From: Thalassotalea algicola
GTDB lineage: Bacteria; Pseudomonadota; Gammaproteobacteria; Enterobacterales; Alteromonadaceae
NCBI RefSeq assembly: GCF_012932965.1
Contig: NZ_JABBXH010000001.1
Span: forward strand, 496,001 to 560,000
Direction: 5' to 3'
Length of the DNA: 64,000 bases
Shown here: positions 24,331 through 33,060 of the stretch, piece after piece
Layout: each line of letters opens with the position of its first letter
Position numbering within the stretch: the first letter of the stretch is position 1
Notes under the pieces: generated by a model
Told to the model about the DNA's origin: nothing
The model's database searches: none
What the model saw: only the letters and a program-made list of their open reading frames with translations
Made by a program: the position numbers and the translations under genes

Positions 24331-25218
24331 TTTCACAATAAGGGCTTAAAAGGTATCGTGAGCAAACTACAGCACTTCCAGCAAAATAAACTGCGCTATG
24401 AAATTCTGTTTCTAGTCTGCTATTTCATTATTAACGCCACCATTTTGGCTACATCTGTCGTCATGGAAGCACAACGTAAAAGTGACAATTTGCCTTTTGA
24501 ATTATGGGAACCTTTTATTTGGGAATATACCAGTGCGTTAAGTACCTTAATGCTCTTTCCATGTATTATATTTTTTCTGAACAAGGCACCTTTAAACTGG
24601 CAAAAAATAAAGCAAAGTCTAGCTATCTATTTTGCTGCTTCGAGCCTATTTTCTGTGAGCCATGTAGCCATTATGGTTGCACTTAGAAAACTCATATACT
24701 TGAGCCAAGCAGGCAGCTATGACTTTGGTAATATCGCTTATGAAATGCTTTACGAATATCGAAAAGATTTATGGGCTTTTATCTTTTTTGTCGCCGCCAT
24801 ACACGCATATCGATTTATATTAAGCAGGCTTTATGGTGAAGCAAATCCTATACAGGAAGGTGAGGAAGAGAAAACCACCGACGCCCCAGTAAGCATTGAA
24901 CGTTTACTTGTTAAAAAACTCGGTAAAGAGTTTATTATCAATGTCACTGACGTTGAGTGGATGGAGTCTTCTGGCAACTATGTGAATTTATATATAAATG
25001 ACCGAATATATCCACTGCGCTCAACGTTGGGGAAATTATCGGAGCAATTGATCGATAAAGGATTTTGCCGAATTCATCGCTCTCACGCTGTCAAGCTTGA
25101 TGCTATCGAATCAATCACGCCACTAAGCAGCGGCGATAGCGAAATAAAATTGAAATCAGGCAAAGTGCTCAACCTATCTCGTCGTTACAAAGAGCATTTC
25201 AAACTTTCATTAACTTAA
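24322..25218 (+). CDS. membrane-bound LytTR family transcriptional regulator
   Basis: A 298-residue protein with four predicted membrane helices (about residues 25-45, 70-90, 103-125, 148-166) and a C-terminal LytTR DNA-binding domain (about 195-298) with the family pattern VEWMESSGNYVNLY and CRIHRSHAVKLDAIESI. There is no receiver domain, so it may sense a membrane signal directly. The ribosome site before ATG 24322 is weak; GTG at 24358 is an alternative. It is divergent from the acyltransferase gene, its probable target. Confidence 0.85.
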   Translation: MNRFHNKGLKGIVSKLQHFQQNKLRYEILFLVCYFIINATILATSVVMEAQRKSDNLPFELWEPFIWEYTSALSTLMLFPCIIFFLNKAPLNWQKIKQSLAIYFAASSLFSVSHVAIMVALRKLIYLSQAGSYDFGNIAYEMLYEYRKDLWAFIFFVAAIHAYRFILSRLYGEANPIQEGEEEKTTDAPVSIERLLVKKLGKEFIINVTDVEWMESSGNYVNLYINDRIYPLRSTLGKLSEQLIDKGFCRIHRSHAVKLDAIESITPLSSGDSEIKLKSGKVLNLSRRYKEHFKLSLT

Positions 25219-25291
25219 TATATCAGCGACTTAACGCATAATCGAGTTTGGCGCTATACTCAAATATAAGATAACGCTGTCGGTTTATTTA

Positions 25292-26404
25292 GTGGAATTA
25301 TGCGCTAAACACTTGAGTATTGTCCTAATACTCTGCTTATTTTCTCAAGCCTCTTTTGCTAAAGAGCCATCACAAGTTTGTCTAAAACTAAGCTCAATTC
25401 CTGTTGTCACCTTTATTGTGCCTGATTACGAAAACAGTCCCTTCTGGTCAACACTCGGTAATTTAGCGATTAAAGCCAGTGAAGATTTAAATATTGATTT
25501 GCGATTTCACTTGATACCCAATGAAAATAGAAGCCGCTTTAATTACGCCGATAAAATTGAAAAGATACTCATTAAAAATAAAGGGACTGATTATTTGGTT
25601 GCACCATTTTTAACGGGCTCTGAAAAAAGAATAATGGCATTAACCGAAAAGTATGGTGTTAATTTCTTGTCATACAACTCACCACTAAATACAGCGGTAA
25701 AAGAAGCCATTGGACTACCCAGAGCTATTCACTTGCATTGGCTGGGGCATATATCGCCAGATGATGAACAAGTAGGCTATGATGCGGCCCAACTTTTAGC
25801 AGAACAACGACAAAACAAACCAACTAGATTGATCGCGATTAATGGTGGCCGACACAGTGCAGTTGCTAAAATGCGTTTTAAGGGTTTGCGTCGAAAGTTG
25901 GCAGAAGATAACCAATTAACACTATTGCAAGGCGTAAATACTGACTGGTCATTTGCTCAAGGTGAAGACAAGGCCAGTCAGTTATTTCAACGCTATCAAG
26001 ATATACACGGAATCTGGAGTGCAAGTGACAGTTTAGCAATAGCTAGCTTACAACAATGGCATAACTTATTTCCGGATACACCTCCACCCACAATTGTTGG
26101 CATTGACTGGACAAAAGAAATCGCTACACATATTAAAAATAACCAAGTATTGGCAAGTTTTGGTGGGCATGTTTTTGAAGGGGTATGGCTGTTAGCTCTA
26201 ATCAAAGATCACTATCTAGGTTTAGATTTTTTCGACGAAAATAAAGGCATAGTTAACTATCGTCTTCGGGCAGCAGATAAAAGCAACGTGGGTTTACTTA
26301 GCAATATAGGTCAGATAAATAAAGACTTATCTTTGCTAAGTAAATGCTTATCAGGAAAGAATTCAAACTATGAGTTTGATGCTATGGCCCTTATGTCTCA
26401 ATAA
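25292..26404 (+). CDS. exported LacI-type sugar-binding-like protein
   Basis: A 370-residue protein starting with GTG, with a signal peptide (about residues 1-24) and a type I periplasmic-binding fold (Peripla_BP_4): PVVTFIVPDYENSPFWSTL, DYLVAPFL, RLIAINGGRHSAVAKMRFKGLR and GIWSASDSLAIASL are typical strands and loops. There is no transporter beside it, so it may be the ligand sensor for a kinase or cyclase elsewhere, as in LuxP-like systems; that is inference. It follows the LytTR gene by 73 bases. Confidence 0.75.
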   Translation: MELCAKHLSIVLILCLFSQASFAKEPSQVCLKLSSIPVVTFIVPDYENSPFWSTLGNLAIKASEDLNIDLRFHLIPNENRSRFNYADKIEKILIKNKGTDYLVAPFLTGSEKRIMALTEKYGVNFLSYNSPLNTAVKEAIGLPRAIHLHWLGHISPDDEQVGYDAAQLLAEQRQNKPTRLIAINGGRHSAVAKMRFKGLRRKLAEDNQLTLLQGVNTDWSFAQGEDKASQLFQRYQDIHGIWSASDSLAIASLQQWHNLFPDTPPPTIVGIDWTKEIATHIKNNQVLASFGGHVFEGVWLLALIKDHYLGLDFFDENKGIVNYRLRAADKSNVGLLSNIGQINKDLSLLSKCLSGKNSNYEFDAMALMSQ

Positions 26405-26580
26405 GATTGAGCGTACATTTTAGTAACGTTATTCATACTTCAAAGCGCAAATTAGTCACAATCGCTATCACTTAAACTTTAAAAAGCCGATTTAACGGTT
26501 ATGCTTTCCTGCTTACTAAGTAATCTATTTCTTCGTGCTATTCGTAGTAAATAATACAATGACACAAAGAGGATATAATT

Positions 26581-26832
26581 ATGGAGTGCAAGCCCACAAT
26601 TATCGGTATTGCCGATTCAACTCACTATTTAGTTGGGATGACTGACGCTAAAGACAACTTTACAGCATTACCTTCACTACAAGACGTTGCCATTTGCACG
26701 TCATTATCGGAAGCGAAAATATTACTTAAACGTCAAAAAATCGATACGGCACAGTTAACACTTCAGTCAGCTTACGATGAAATGTGTGGGTTACCTGCGT
26801 CTGCGATTACTAATCAGACTATCTACTTTTAA
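26581..26832 (+). CDS. small protein, possibly DUF6482
   Basis: An 83-residue protein with a good AGAGGA ribosome site. The stretch from TAQLTLQSAYDEMCG resembles the conserved end of DUF6482 proteins (…SAYDEMIG), and the first half (STHYLVGMTDAKDN) fits the same family; this is from memory. It leads a plus-strand cluster of four small genes (26581-27894) with tiny gaps or overlaps. Function unknown. Confidence 0.6.
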   Translation: MECKPTIIGIADSTHYLVGMTDAKDNFTALPSLQDVAICTSLSEAKILLKRQKIDTAQLTLQSAYDEMCGLPASAITNQTIYF

Positions 26833-26842
26833 TTGAAAGTTT

Positions 26843-27106
26843 ATGAAAATACATAAGTACCTGACCTTGTTCAACCAAGCCATTTCTCTAGGTCAGAAAC
26901 AAAGTGATGGTAAATATAAACTCAATGAAGTTGAGGCTTGGCATGATCATGATGGTTATACCTGTTATCTCGGCTACAAAGACTTGGTTATGACTATATA
27001 CTTCCACAATAAGTACGCTTACGACTATGAAGACCCAAATACTTTGACCTCTTTCGAGTTATTAGTAGAGCGCTTTAGCTTTCAATCTACCTTAAATGCG
27101 GTTTAA
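26843..27106 (+). CDS. small hypothetical protein
   Basis: An 87-residue soluble protein rich in Tyr, Asp and His (EAWHDHDGYTCYLGYKDLVMTIYFHNKYAYDYEDPNTL). I recognise no family. It begins 10 bases after the preceding gene and overlaps the CIA30-type gene by 11 bases, so it is part of one operon. The His/Asp-rich strand could bind metal, but there is no direct evidence. Confidence 0.6.
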   Translation: MKIHKYLTLFNQAISLGQKQSDGKYKLNEVEAWHDHDGYTCYLGYKDLVMTIYFHNKYAYDYEDPNTLTSFELLVERFSFQSTLNAV

Positions 27107-27686
27107 CAATGGCCATTTTGGAGTGTTTTTGATACTGATTTCAAACAGTGGTATTGCCGACGACTTGAATAAAAATGACAACACCGTAATTCAAGAGCGT
27201 ATAGAGCTTAACGGAGTTGACTGGCAAGTAATAAACGACGGTGTTATGGGCGGGCTATCATTAGGAAGCACAAAGTTTCTCGATTCCACCATTGTATTTT
27301 CTGGTGATATATCGATAGAAAATAACGGCGGATTTAGCAGTGTTTATCGTCCCGTATTGGGTTTGTCGACACAGTTTGATTCGATTGGTTTACAAGTGCT
27401 AGGTGACGGAAACCTTTATCAAGTGCGTATTCGTTCTCAAATTGAGGGTTATAGTCTAACGTACAAAGTAGATTTTTATGCCAGTAAAAATATTGAGCAA
27501 TATTTGACTTTTAAGTTGTCAGATTTTCAAGCTTCTTTTAGAGGACGGCTTATACCTGGAGCACCTGAGTTAAAACCAGAAAACATCACTCATGTTGGAT
27601 TTTTAGTCACTAGTAAACAACCTACTTCCTTTGCTTTAACGGTTAAGGGAATTACCTTTTATTTAAGTAGCTCTTTAAATGAATAA
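27096..27686 (+). CDS. CIA30 family protein
   Basis: A 196-residue protein. The pattern WQVINDGVMGGLSLGST followed by FSGDISIENNGGFSSVYRP is the hallmark of the CIA30 family, named for a fungal complex I assembly factor; bacterial members are of unknown role. The N-terminus (FGVFLILISNSGIADD) looks like a short signal peptide. The start overlaps the previous gene (ATG within its last codons) and the end overlaps the next by 8 bases, indicating translational coupling. Confidence 0.85.
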   Translation: MRFNNGHFGVFLILISNSGIADDLNKNDNTVIQERIELNGVDWQVINDGVMGGLSLGSTKFLDSTIVFSGDISIENNGGFSSVYRPVLGLSTQFDSIGLQVLGDGNLYQVRIRSQIEGYSLTYKVDFYASKNIEQYLTFKLSDFQASFRGRLIPGAPELKPENITHVGFLVTSKQPTSFALTVKGITFYLSSSLNE

Positions 27687-27894
27687 AATCAGCCCCAAAA
27701 CCTTATTACATAGTAAGTGGACCAAGCTTGCAGTGTTAAATAAAGAAAAACACTTCGTTGTCACCCACATTGAGTTTGATGAAGATAATCGAGTTATTGA
27801 GTGTGAAGTTCAAGCAGTAATGACAAAAAAAACTTACCCTATAAATTGGCGTGAATTAAAAGACAGTCAGCAGTGGAAGTTAGGCTGGAAATAA
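27679..27894 (+). CDS. small Trp-rich protein (TIGR02450 family)
   Basis: A 71-residue protein with the spaced tryptophans of TIGR02450: HSKWTKL, HFVVTHIEFDED, YPINWRELKD and QQWKLGWK. The family is widespread in marine gammaproteobacteria and its function is unknown. It is the last gene of the four-gene cluster and overlaps CIA30 by 8 bases. Confidence 0.85.
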   Translation: MNKISPKTLLHSKWTKLAVLNKEKHFVVTHIEFDEDNRVIECEVQAVMTKKTYPINWRELKDSQQWKLGWK

Positions 27895-27919
27895 CAAAGC
27901 AATGACGACTGACAGATCA

Positions 27920-28657
27920 CTACCAAGGTATCGGTTTTCCTTGCCAATCTATATAACTGAGCTCACCATTTATTGACATTTTTTCTGTAAAATTAATTAG
28001 CTGACTCGCAACAAACTCACTAGTAAATAATTTTCCTTCGGGAACATTCCGCTGGAAAGGTTTCGATAATGGGCTATCTGTTGTTCCTGGATGAAAGGAA
28101 ACTAACTTAATATTTTTTGCACGTCTGTTAAGCTCAACGGTCGCAGATTTTAATAACATATTTAACGCTGCTTTTGATGCCCTATAGCTATACCAACCGC
28201 CCAACTTATTATCGGTAATGCTAGCGACACGCGCGGTAAAAAATATAATTTTACATGTCGCTTTTCCACCAAGTATCAATACTAAATATTTTAACCACAA
28301 CATAGGGGTAATAGTGTTTGCAGCAACTATTTCATTAAAAGTATTCGCATTGAAGTCTTCAAGTCGCTTTTCAGGTTGGCATGTTTGATTATGTAAAACA
28401 CCATGGCAAATAAACACTCTAGTGATCTGTTTGTTAGTAGATACACTATCGATGCTTTTTATTGCTTCACTTATTTCTGCTTCTAGGTAACTATCAACCT
28501 CAATAGTGGTAATGTTGGCAAACATCGGTTGATTATAGAAAGAGGTATCTCGACTAATGACGATGAGGTGAGATGCTTCTTCGTTAACAATTTGCTGTGC
28601 TATTGCTTTTGCTATCTCGCTATTAGCGCCGATGATTAGCGTTGTTATATTTTTCAT
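27920..28657 (-). CDS. short-chain dehydrogenase/reductase
   Basis: About 245 residues from ATG 28657, which has AAAGG ahead; a GTG at 28675 is less likely. The nucleotide-binding start TTLIIGANSEIAKAIA replaces the usual GxxxGxG with GANSEIA, as in the CsgA-like SDR branch. The catalytic YSYRASKAALNM (Tyr-x-x-x-Lys) and FHPGTTDSPLSKPF follow. The substrate is unknown. It overlaps the DCC-family gene by 35 bases and forms an operon with it and a flavin reductase. Confidence 0.85.
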   Translation of the reverse strand: MKNITTLIIGANSEIAKAIAQQIVNEEASHLIVISRDTSFYNQPMFANITTIEVDSYLEAEISEAIKSIDSVSTNKQITRVFICHGVLHNQTCQPEKRLEDFNANTFNEIVAANTITPMLWLKYLVLILGGKATCKIIFFTARVASITDNKLGGWYSYRASKAALNMLLKSATVELNRRAKNIKLVSFHPGTTDSPLSKPFQRNVPEGKLFTSEFVASQLINFTEKMSINGELSYIDWQGKPIPW

Positions 28658-29069
28658 AACATGACCTTTTATCACAGGTGTTTTTGCCCAATTGGAAATT
28701 GCGGTACAAGAATTGTGAAATTGGCTTTCTATATTTCGCTACGACTAAGTAGCATATATGTGCTATTTGTTTGAAAATGGGCATCGCTAAAGGGGCTACG
28801 TAAACCCCTTTTCCAACTAATGTCCACGCGCGATGAGTAACATTTAAACCGAGTAATACTTCGCCGTTGTAATAGCCATGTAAAATCCGCATTGCTTTAT
28901 CGACATCAATGCCTGGGTAATGAAATTGAAAATCAGCTTGATGTATATTTACAAGTTCAATGGCATTGTTATGGTCATATTGTTTTAACTTATCCATTTC
29001 TAATGTACATAATGGGCAACTACCGTCAAAAAAGATGGTAAGAATAGTTCTTTCTTTCGTCACTTGCAT
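28623..29069 (-). CDS. thiol-disulfide oxidoreductase-like DCC family protein
   Basis: A 148-residue protein of the DCC (DUF393) family, shown by the signature FFDGSCPLC near the N-terminus, which gives the family name and holds a CxxC pair. Members are thioredoxin-like but their role is not established. It is the middle gene of an operon with a flavin reductase (2 bases upstream) and an SDR (overlapping downstream). That set is often found near photolyase or other light-response genes in marine bacteria; none are visible here. Confidence 0.85.
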   Translation of the reverse strand: MQVTKERTILTIFFDGSCPLCTLEMDKLKQYDHNNAIELVNIHQADFQFHYPGIDVDKAMRILHGYYNGEVLLGLNVTHRAWTLVGKGVYVAPLAMPIFKQIAHICYLVVAKYRKPISQFLYRNFQLGKNTCDKRSCYEKYNNANHRR

Positions 29070-29071
29070 AA

Positions 29072-29737
29072 CTATAAATCGCTCAATTCATTTTGTCCGT
29101 TAACAGGAATTCGCTGAACGGAACGTTCGGGTTTAGCGTAGCTGAGGCGCGACAGTCGTCGACTGACATGGTAACTGTCAAGACCTGAGATTGAGACGGT
29201 GTTTAATGACTCTATGTCAATGTAACCATCTGGTTTTATCGCCATATTTTGACAAAAAACATCTGTTACTTCTCCAATGACTAACAACGTATTATTTAAT
29301 TCTATCGGGATGATTTCTTTTAACGTCAACGCGTATTGAAGCTGACTTTCATTAACAAATGGTGCGTCAATACCTTCGTAATATCTTGATGACAAACCAC
29401 ATAAGTCAAACTCACTTTCTTGAGCTACATAACGTGCAGATGTTTGATGTGCTTTCAGCCAAAAACTTTCACTAACCTGATTGATAGTATATTGCTTAGT
29501 TTGCTTTATGTTTTCTAGCGTATGTCTTGCTACGTTATTAGGACGCATAACAAATCCAACTAATGCTGGTGACGCGCCTAAGTGAACAACTGAACTAAAA
29601 ATAGCAACATTGGTCTGTCCGTCTGCGTTACAGGTTGCAATAAGATTTGCACTCTTAAAACCCGACAAACTGTTAACAAGTTGTGCTCGGTATCTAGAAG
29701 GCATATTGATTATTTGAACTTGGTTAAAATGTTGCAA
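29072..29737 (-). CDS. flavin reductase family protein
   Basis: A 221-residue protein with a split-barrel flavin reductase-like fold: SANLIATCNADGQTNVAIFSSVVHLGASPALVGFVMRP is the FMN-binding core, and HTLENIKQTKQYTINQVSE follows in the expected place. It would bind FMN and reduce it or act as a flavoprotein. It is the first gene of the three-gene operon to 27920. The sequence upstream (29738-29964) shows no clear operator. Confidence 0.82.
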   Translation of the reverse strand: MQHFNQVQIINMPSRYRAQLVNSLSGFKSANLIATCNADGQTNVAIFSSVVHLGASPALVGFVMRPNNVARHTLENIKQTKQYTINQVSESFWLKAHQTSARYVAQESEFDLCGLSSRYYEGIDAPFVNESQLQYALTLKEIIPIELNNTLLVIGEVTDVFCQNMAIKPDGYIDIESLNTVSISGLDSYHVSRRLSRLSYAKPERSVQRIPVNGQNELSDL

Positions 29738-29964
29738 ATGTTGATTATCGTGAGCTAAGTGATATTACTGATTTAATACGAAAAAATTAATGAGAGAGAT
29801 CAGTTATCAACATCTATATTCAGTCATCGCCATCGAAAAGATTTCAATTAAGCTAAATTATAATCGTACTTATCATTGATGGCCTTCCGCTGCACTAGTG
29901 CCTGTTTAGCCTATAAATTAACGATATAAAAACATCCTAAATGTTTTCTTTGCCCGTGTGAAAA

Positions 29965-30357
29965 TCACAAATGCACTAAAATAGATTGCTGATCTTTTTT
30001 GGTCATGGTTTTTACCACAAGCAGAAAAGAGTTATCGATCATTCGTTCTATTTCACCTTGAGGAATTGAACCATCGAGTATTATCGTGTTCCATTGTGCA
30101 CGATTCATATGGTATCCAGGAATTACTGATGAAAATATATCTCGCAGCATAACAGCCTCTTCAGGATCACATTTTAAATTCATGCAGTAAAAGCCTGCCA
30201 TTTTACCATCAGTGCCTTTTTCGTTTCCTTTACCCAATGACAGCGTTGCAAACATTTTTTTCTTTACTTTGAATACCTTAACTTCAGGTCCAAAAGGATA
30301 ATCAAGCCAGCTTTCCGGTTTTGATAATAAATAACTTTCCGCGACAACTTCACTCAT
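29965..30357 (-). CDS. MmcQ/YjbR family protein
   Basis: A 130-residue protein started at ATG 30357, 7 bases after AGGA; the GTG just before is unlikely. The pattern PFGPEVKVFKVKKKMFATL followed by NLKCDPEEAVMLRDIF and GYHMNRAQWNTIILDG is the MmcQ/YjbR fold (DNA-binding-like cyay-type domain). Function is not established for the family. It starts 9 bases after the serine hydrolase gene and is likely cotranscribed. Confidence 0.85.
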   Translation of the reverse strand: MSEVVAESYLLSKPESWLDYPFGPEVKVFKVKKKMFATLSLGKGNEKGTDGKMAGFYCMNLKCDPEEAVMLRDIFSSVIPGYHMNRAQWNTIILDGSIPQGEIERMIDNSFLLVVKTMTKKDQQSILVHL

Positions 30358-30366
30358 CACTAATTC

Positions 30367-31509
30367 CTAATTACTCGTCAATGCAGACAAAATATATTGC
30401 TCGAAAATTTCATCTGTTTGATGGAAGACACTACCAGATTTAAAACTGTAATTGCTGGTAGTAAATGTCACGACCGCATCAAGTTCAGGAAGAAAAATGA
30501 TTTTTTGTTCTCCGTCACCTAACGCCATATAGCCCAAATACTCCTGATTATTCACTAAAAATATCTTTTGATACCACAAATAACCATAGTGAAAGTTGTT
30601 TTCTATTTGAAAGCGCGGTGCTATTGATTTTCTTATCCATTCTGCACTTAATACTTGTTGTCCTTGCCACTGTCCTTCATTTAAAAATAATTGGCCAATT
30701 TTAGCCATAGCTCGTGGTGGCATATCTAAAGCTAGTGCTTCTCCTGCTGGCGAGTGAGACCAAGTGTAATTATTAATCCCTAATGGGGAAAATAAGAACT
30801 GCTCACCAAACTCATCAATAGGCATATCGGTTTCTCGCGCTATTATTTGGTGCAGAATAATTGGAATTCCAGTGAAATAACGGAACTGAGAACCAGGCGT
30901 AAATGCTAGCTCAGCTTGAAGTGTGTATAATGCCCAATTATCTGCTGTGTTAAGTTCGCCACCATCACAACTTGCCGCTTCATGCGTACCTTCATAACAA
31001 TCAAAGCCAGCACTCATTGTTAACAAATGTTCAATGGTAATTTGTGACTTTTCTCCAGACCAATCAACCCGAGTATAATTTGGAAAGTATTGTTCAATAG
31101 GTTGTGCTAAGTCCGATATATAGCCATGTTCTATAGCAAGCCCAGCTAAAATTGATCCTATGCTTTTTGAAGCCGACTGTAATTGGTGTCTTGTCGATAC
31201 CGAAAATCCATTAAAATACTCTTCAAAAACTAACTTGCCGCCTTTAGCTACAACTACGCTATTAATGTTTACGTAACGCCCCAAACGAATTTCATTAACT
31301 ATGTTTTCAAATGGCGTAACAGGTAAACTAACATCTGACAAGTGAGCAACATCCCAACCATCATTCCGTGTTTCTGGCATTTGATAGCTGTACAATTCAG
31401 GAGCAGGAGAACAAGCGCATACAGTATTGCCATCGCCTCCAGAGCCACAGCTATACATTAATATCGCAAGAGCAAACGCTATAATTTTCTGAAATGAGCG
31501 AGTAGTCAC
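30367..31509 (-). CDS. beta-lactamase-class-C-like serine hydrolase lipoprotein
   Basis: A 380-residue protein with a lipoprotein signal (LMYSC, Cys21), starting with GTG after AAGGG. The SxxK active site is Ser112-Ala-Ser-Lys115 in HQLQSASKSIGSIL, and the fold is that of class C beta-lactamases and penicillin-binding-like esterases. It may act on peptides or esters at the cell surface. Three further cysteines near the N-terminus (CACSP) suggest extra disulfides or a short linker. It is followed by the MmcQ gene. Confidence 0.85.
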   Translation of the reverse strand: MTTRSFQKIIAFALAILMYSCGSGGDGNTVCACSPAPELYSYQMPETRNDGWDVAHLSDVSLPVTPFENIVNEIRLGRYVNINSVVVAKGGKLVFEEYFNGFSVSTRHQLQSASKSIGSILAGLAIEHGYISDLAQPIEQYFPNYTRVDWSGEKSQITIEHLLTMSAGFDCYEGTHEAASCDGGELNTADNWALYTLQAELAFTPGSQFRYFTGIPIILHQIIARETDMPIDEFGEQFLFSPLGINNYTWSHSPAGEALALDMPPRAMAKIGQLFLNEGQWQGQQVLSAEWIRKSIAPRFQIENNFHYGYLWYQKIFLVNNQEYLGYMALGDGEQKIIFLPELDAVVTFTTSNYSFKSGSVFHQTDEIFEQYILSALTSN

Positions 31510-32057
31510 AAATATCCCTTTTTTATCTTTATCTTAGCGATTAAAAATGGCTTAAACTACTCACCAAATTTTGTCTATAAGGGTCATCATCACACAATAA
31601 TAAGCAATTATAAAGTCACTCTATTTCCTTACATTCCACTAGTTACGTGTATTACGCTAGCTCTTTAATATTGTTCTTGTTCATTGAACATAAATAACTA
31701 TTGGTATGCTTAGCTTTTCTAATAGCTGGTGTAGTGCTGACTTCTAAGAAGTTGATACATTTGCACCACTGATTTACCGCAGAATGATTTAATAAAACAT
31801 TAACCATTGCCCATTGATTAATTCATCTTATAAAAGTTACGTAGATATTTCATCGAACAAGCTTTACTACACACAGTTACATTTCGACAACTCTACGACA
31901 TCAATCGTACACATTAACCTGTTACAACTAAGGCAAGCAAATTGGAATTGCTTTAGTCGAGCCAGACGTTTTCTCCAGCTCCTTGCCTTCACCGAGACAT
32001 GATTTGCAGAGATGGCCACTACCGTATGTTAGGAAATTTTTATTTAAGGAGATGAAA
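31510..32057. other. 548-base region without a supported gene
   Basis: Between the GTG-started serine hydrolase and the DUF3718 gene. It holds promoters for both directions but no frame that I would call real; one 62-codon frame at 31814-32002 has no ribosome site or family resemblance. A 13-bp palindrome, TGTTCA-T-TGAACA, at 31678-31690 could be an operator. The 5' leader of the DUF3718 gene could be long, but I see no structured RNA in it. Confidence 0.5.
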
Positions 32058-32438
32058 ATGAACTTAATAAAGCTGGTAAGTTTTTCTGCAGGGCTCATAT
32101 TTGCTTCAACAAGTATGGCTCAACAATATCAATTTGTTGCGATGGATAATTCACTGGAAACCAAGCTCTGCGTTAAAGCAGGTAATGACGATGCAAAGGG
32201 TGTAAAACGTGTAATACGACAACTTGGTGTAAAAGAACGCCGACAACATATCAATAATATTGCCTGCAATGATATGTCAGCAGCTAAATTTGCCTTTAAA
32301 TATCAAGCAACAAACACGTTTGAGTACTTAAACCGGTTAAGTTACGGCGTTAATAAAGTAAACCCATCAGTAACGATAAAAGATGTTGCAAATAAAACTG
32401 CTAAACCAAAAGTGATCTATGTTTCTACTGCGAATTAA
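32058..32438 (+). CDS. DUF3718 family exported protein
   Basis: A 126-residue protein started at ATG 32058, 7 bases after TAAGGAG; an earlier in-frame ATG six bases upstream is too close to that site. A signal peptide covers about residues 1-22 (ending STSMA). The mature part shows the DUF3718 pattern: ETKLCVKAGNDD, then ACNDMSAAKFAFKYQATNTFEYLNRL with two cysteines. It is a small periplasmic protein of unknown function, transcribed alone, with a terminator after it. Confidence 0.8.
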   Translation: MNLIKLVSFSAGLIFASTSMAQQYQFVAMDNSLETKLCVKAGNDDAKGVKRVIRQLGVKERRQHINNIACNDMSAAKFAFKYQATNTFEYLNRLSYGVNKVNPSVTIKDVANKTAKPKVIYVSTAN

Positions 32439-32479
32439 CTAACGACACCCAAATATTAGCAAACTAGTTTCATCGCTAA

Positions 32480-32506
32480 GAAAGGAGCACAGGCTCCTTT
32501 CTTTTT
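32480..32506 (+). terminator. terminator after the DUF3718 gene
   Basis: GAAAGGAGC (32480-32488), ACAG, GCTCCTTTC (32493-32501), then TTTTT: a 9-bp stem with a tetraloop and T-run on the plus strand. Confidence 0.9.
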
Positions 32507-32565
32507 CGCTAATTGTTATAGATGACGTTATGCTTTATCTATCAACCTTTGTTTAGATTTTTGCT

Positions 32566-32979
32566 ATGCGCTCATTGCTGTCCATTCTACTGTTATGCGG
32601 TTTGCTTTCTTGCGTCCTATCGCCAAATCAACAACATTTGCCAATTGCCTCGACAATTGCACTTAAAAGCTTCAAAGCAATAAATATCGATAATTACCCA
32701 AATAACATGGCCAATGCGCATATCAATGAATCACTTCTGGCCCAATTACGTTTATTGGAGGCTAGGAATATATCAATAATGCAAAGCCGCACCAGTGACC
32801 AAACGCTCGTGGTAGAAATTATCAACAATGATTTATTAGATGACGCCATGGCAGCAATCTATTACCAATTTCATCTCGCTAAAAGTAGTAATAATCTATG
32901 GCAAATAACAAAAGGCCTTCAAGCACTTCAATGTCGGCGAACGAATAATATGGAATTCGCGAACAACATCTGTCCATAA
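32566..32979 (+). CDS. small lipoprotein, hypothetical
   Basis: A 137-residue protein with a lipoprotein signal (LLSC, Cys16). The mature part has a few Cys and a helical character and belongs to no family I recognise. ATG 32566 is used; the ribosome site is weak. It sits between the DUF3718 gene and the 2OG-Fe(II) oxygenase gene. Confidence 0.55.
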   Translation: MRSLLSILLLCGLLSCVLSPNQQHLPIASTIALKSFKAINIDNYPNNMANAHINESLLAQLRLLEARNISIMQSRTSDQTLVVEIINNDLLDDAMAAIYYQFHLAKSSNNLWQITKGLQALQCRRTNNMEFANNICP

Positions 32980-33060
32980 TATTGAACGAAAAAATGTCCT
33001 TATCTCCCCGTATATTTGTAAAATATTTGTTAATATAAAAGAAAACGACGGACTCTATCC

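Noticed and set aside
31814-32002. 62-codon plus-strand frame in the gap before the DUF3718 gene
   Set aside because: No ribosome site, no signal peptide or family resemblance, and it runs into the leader of the real gene.
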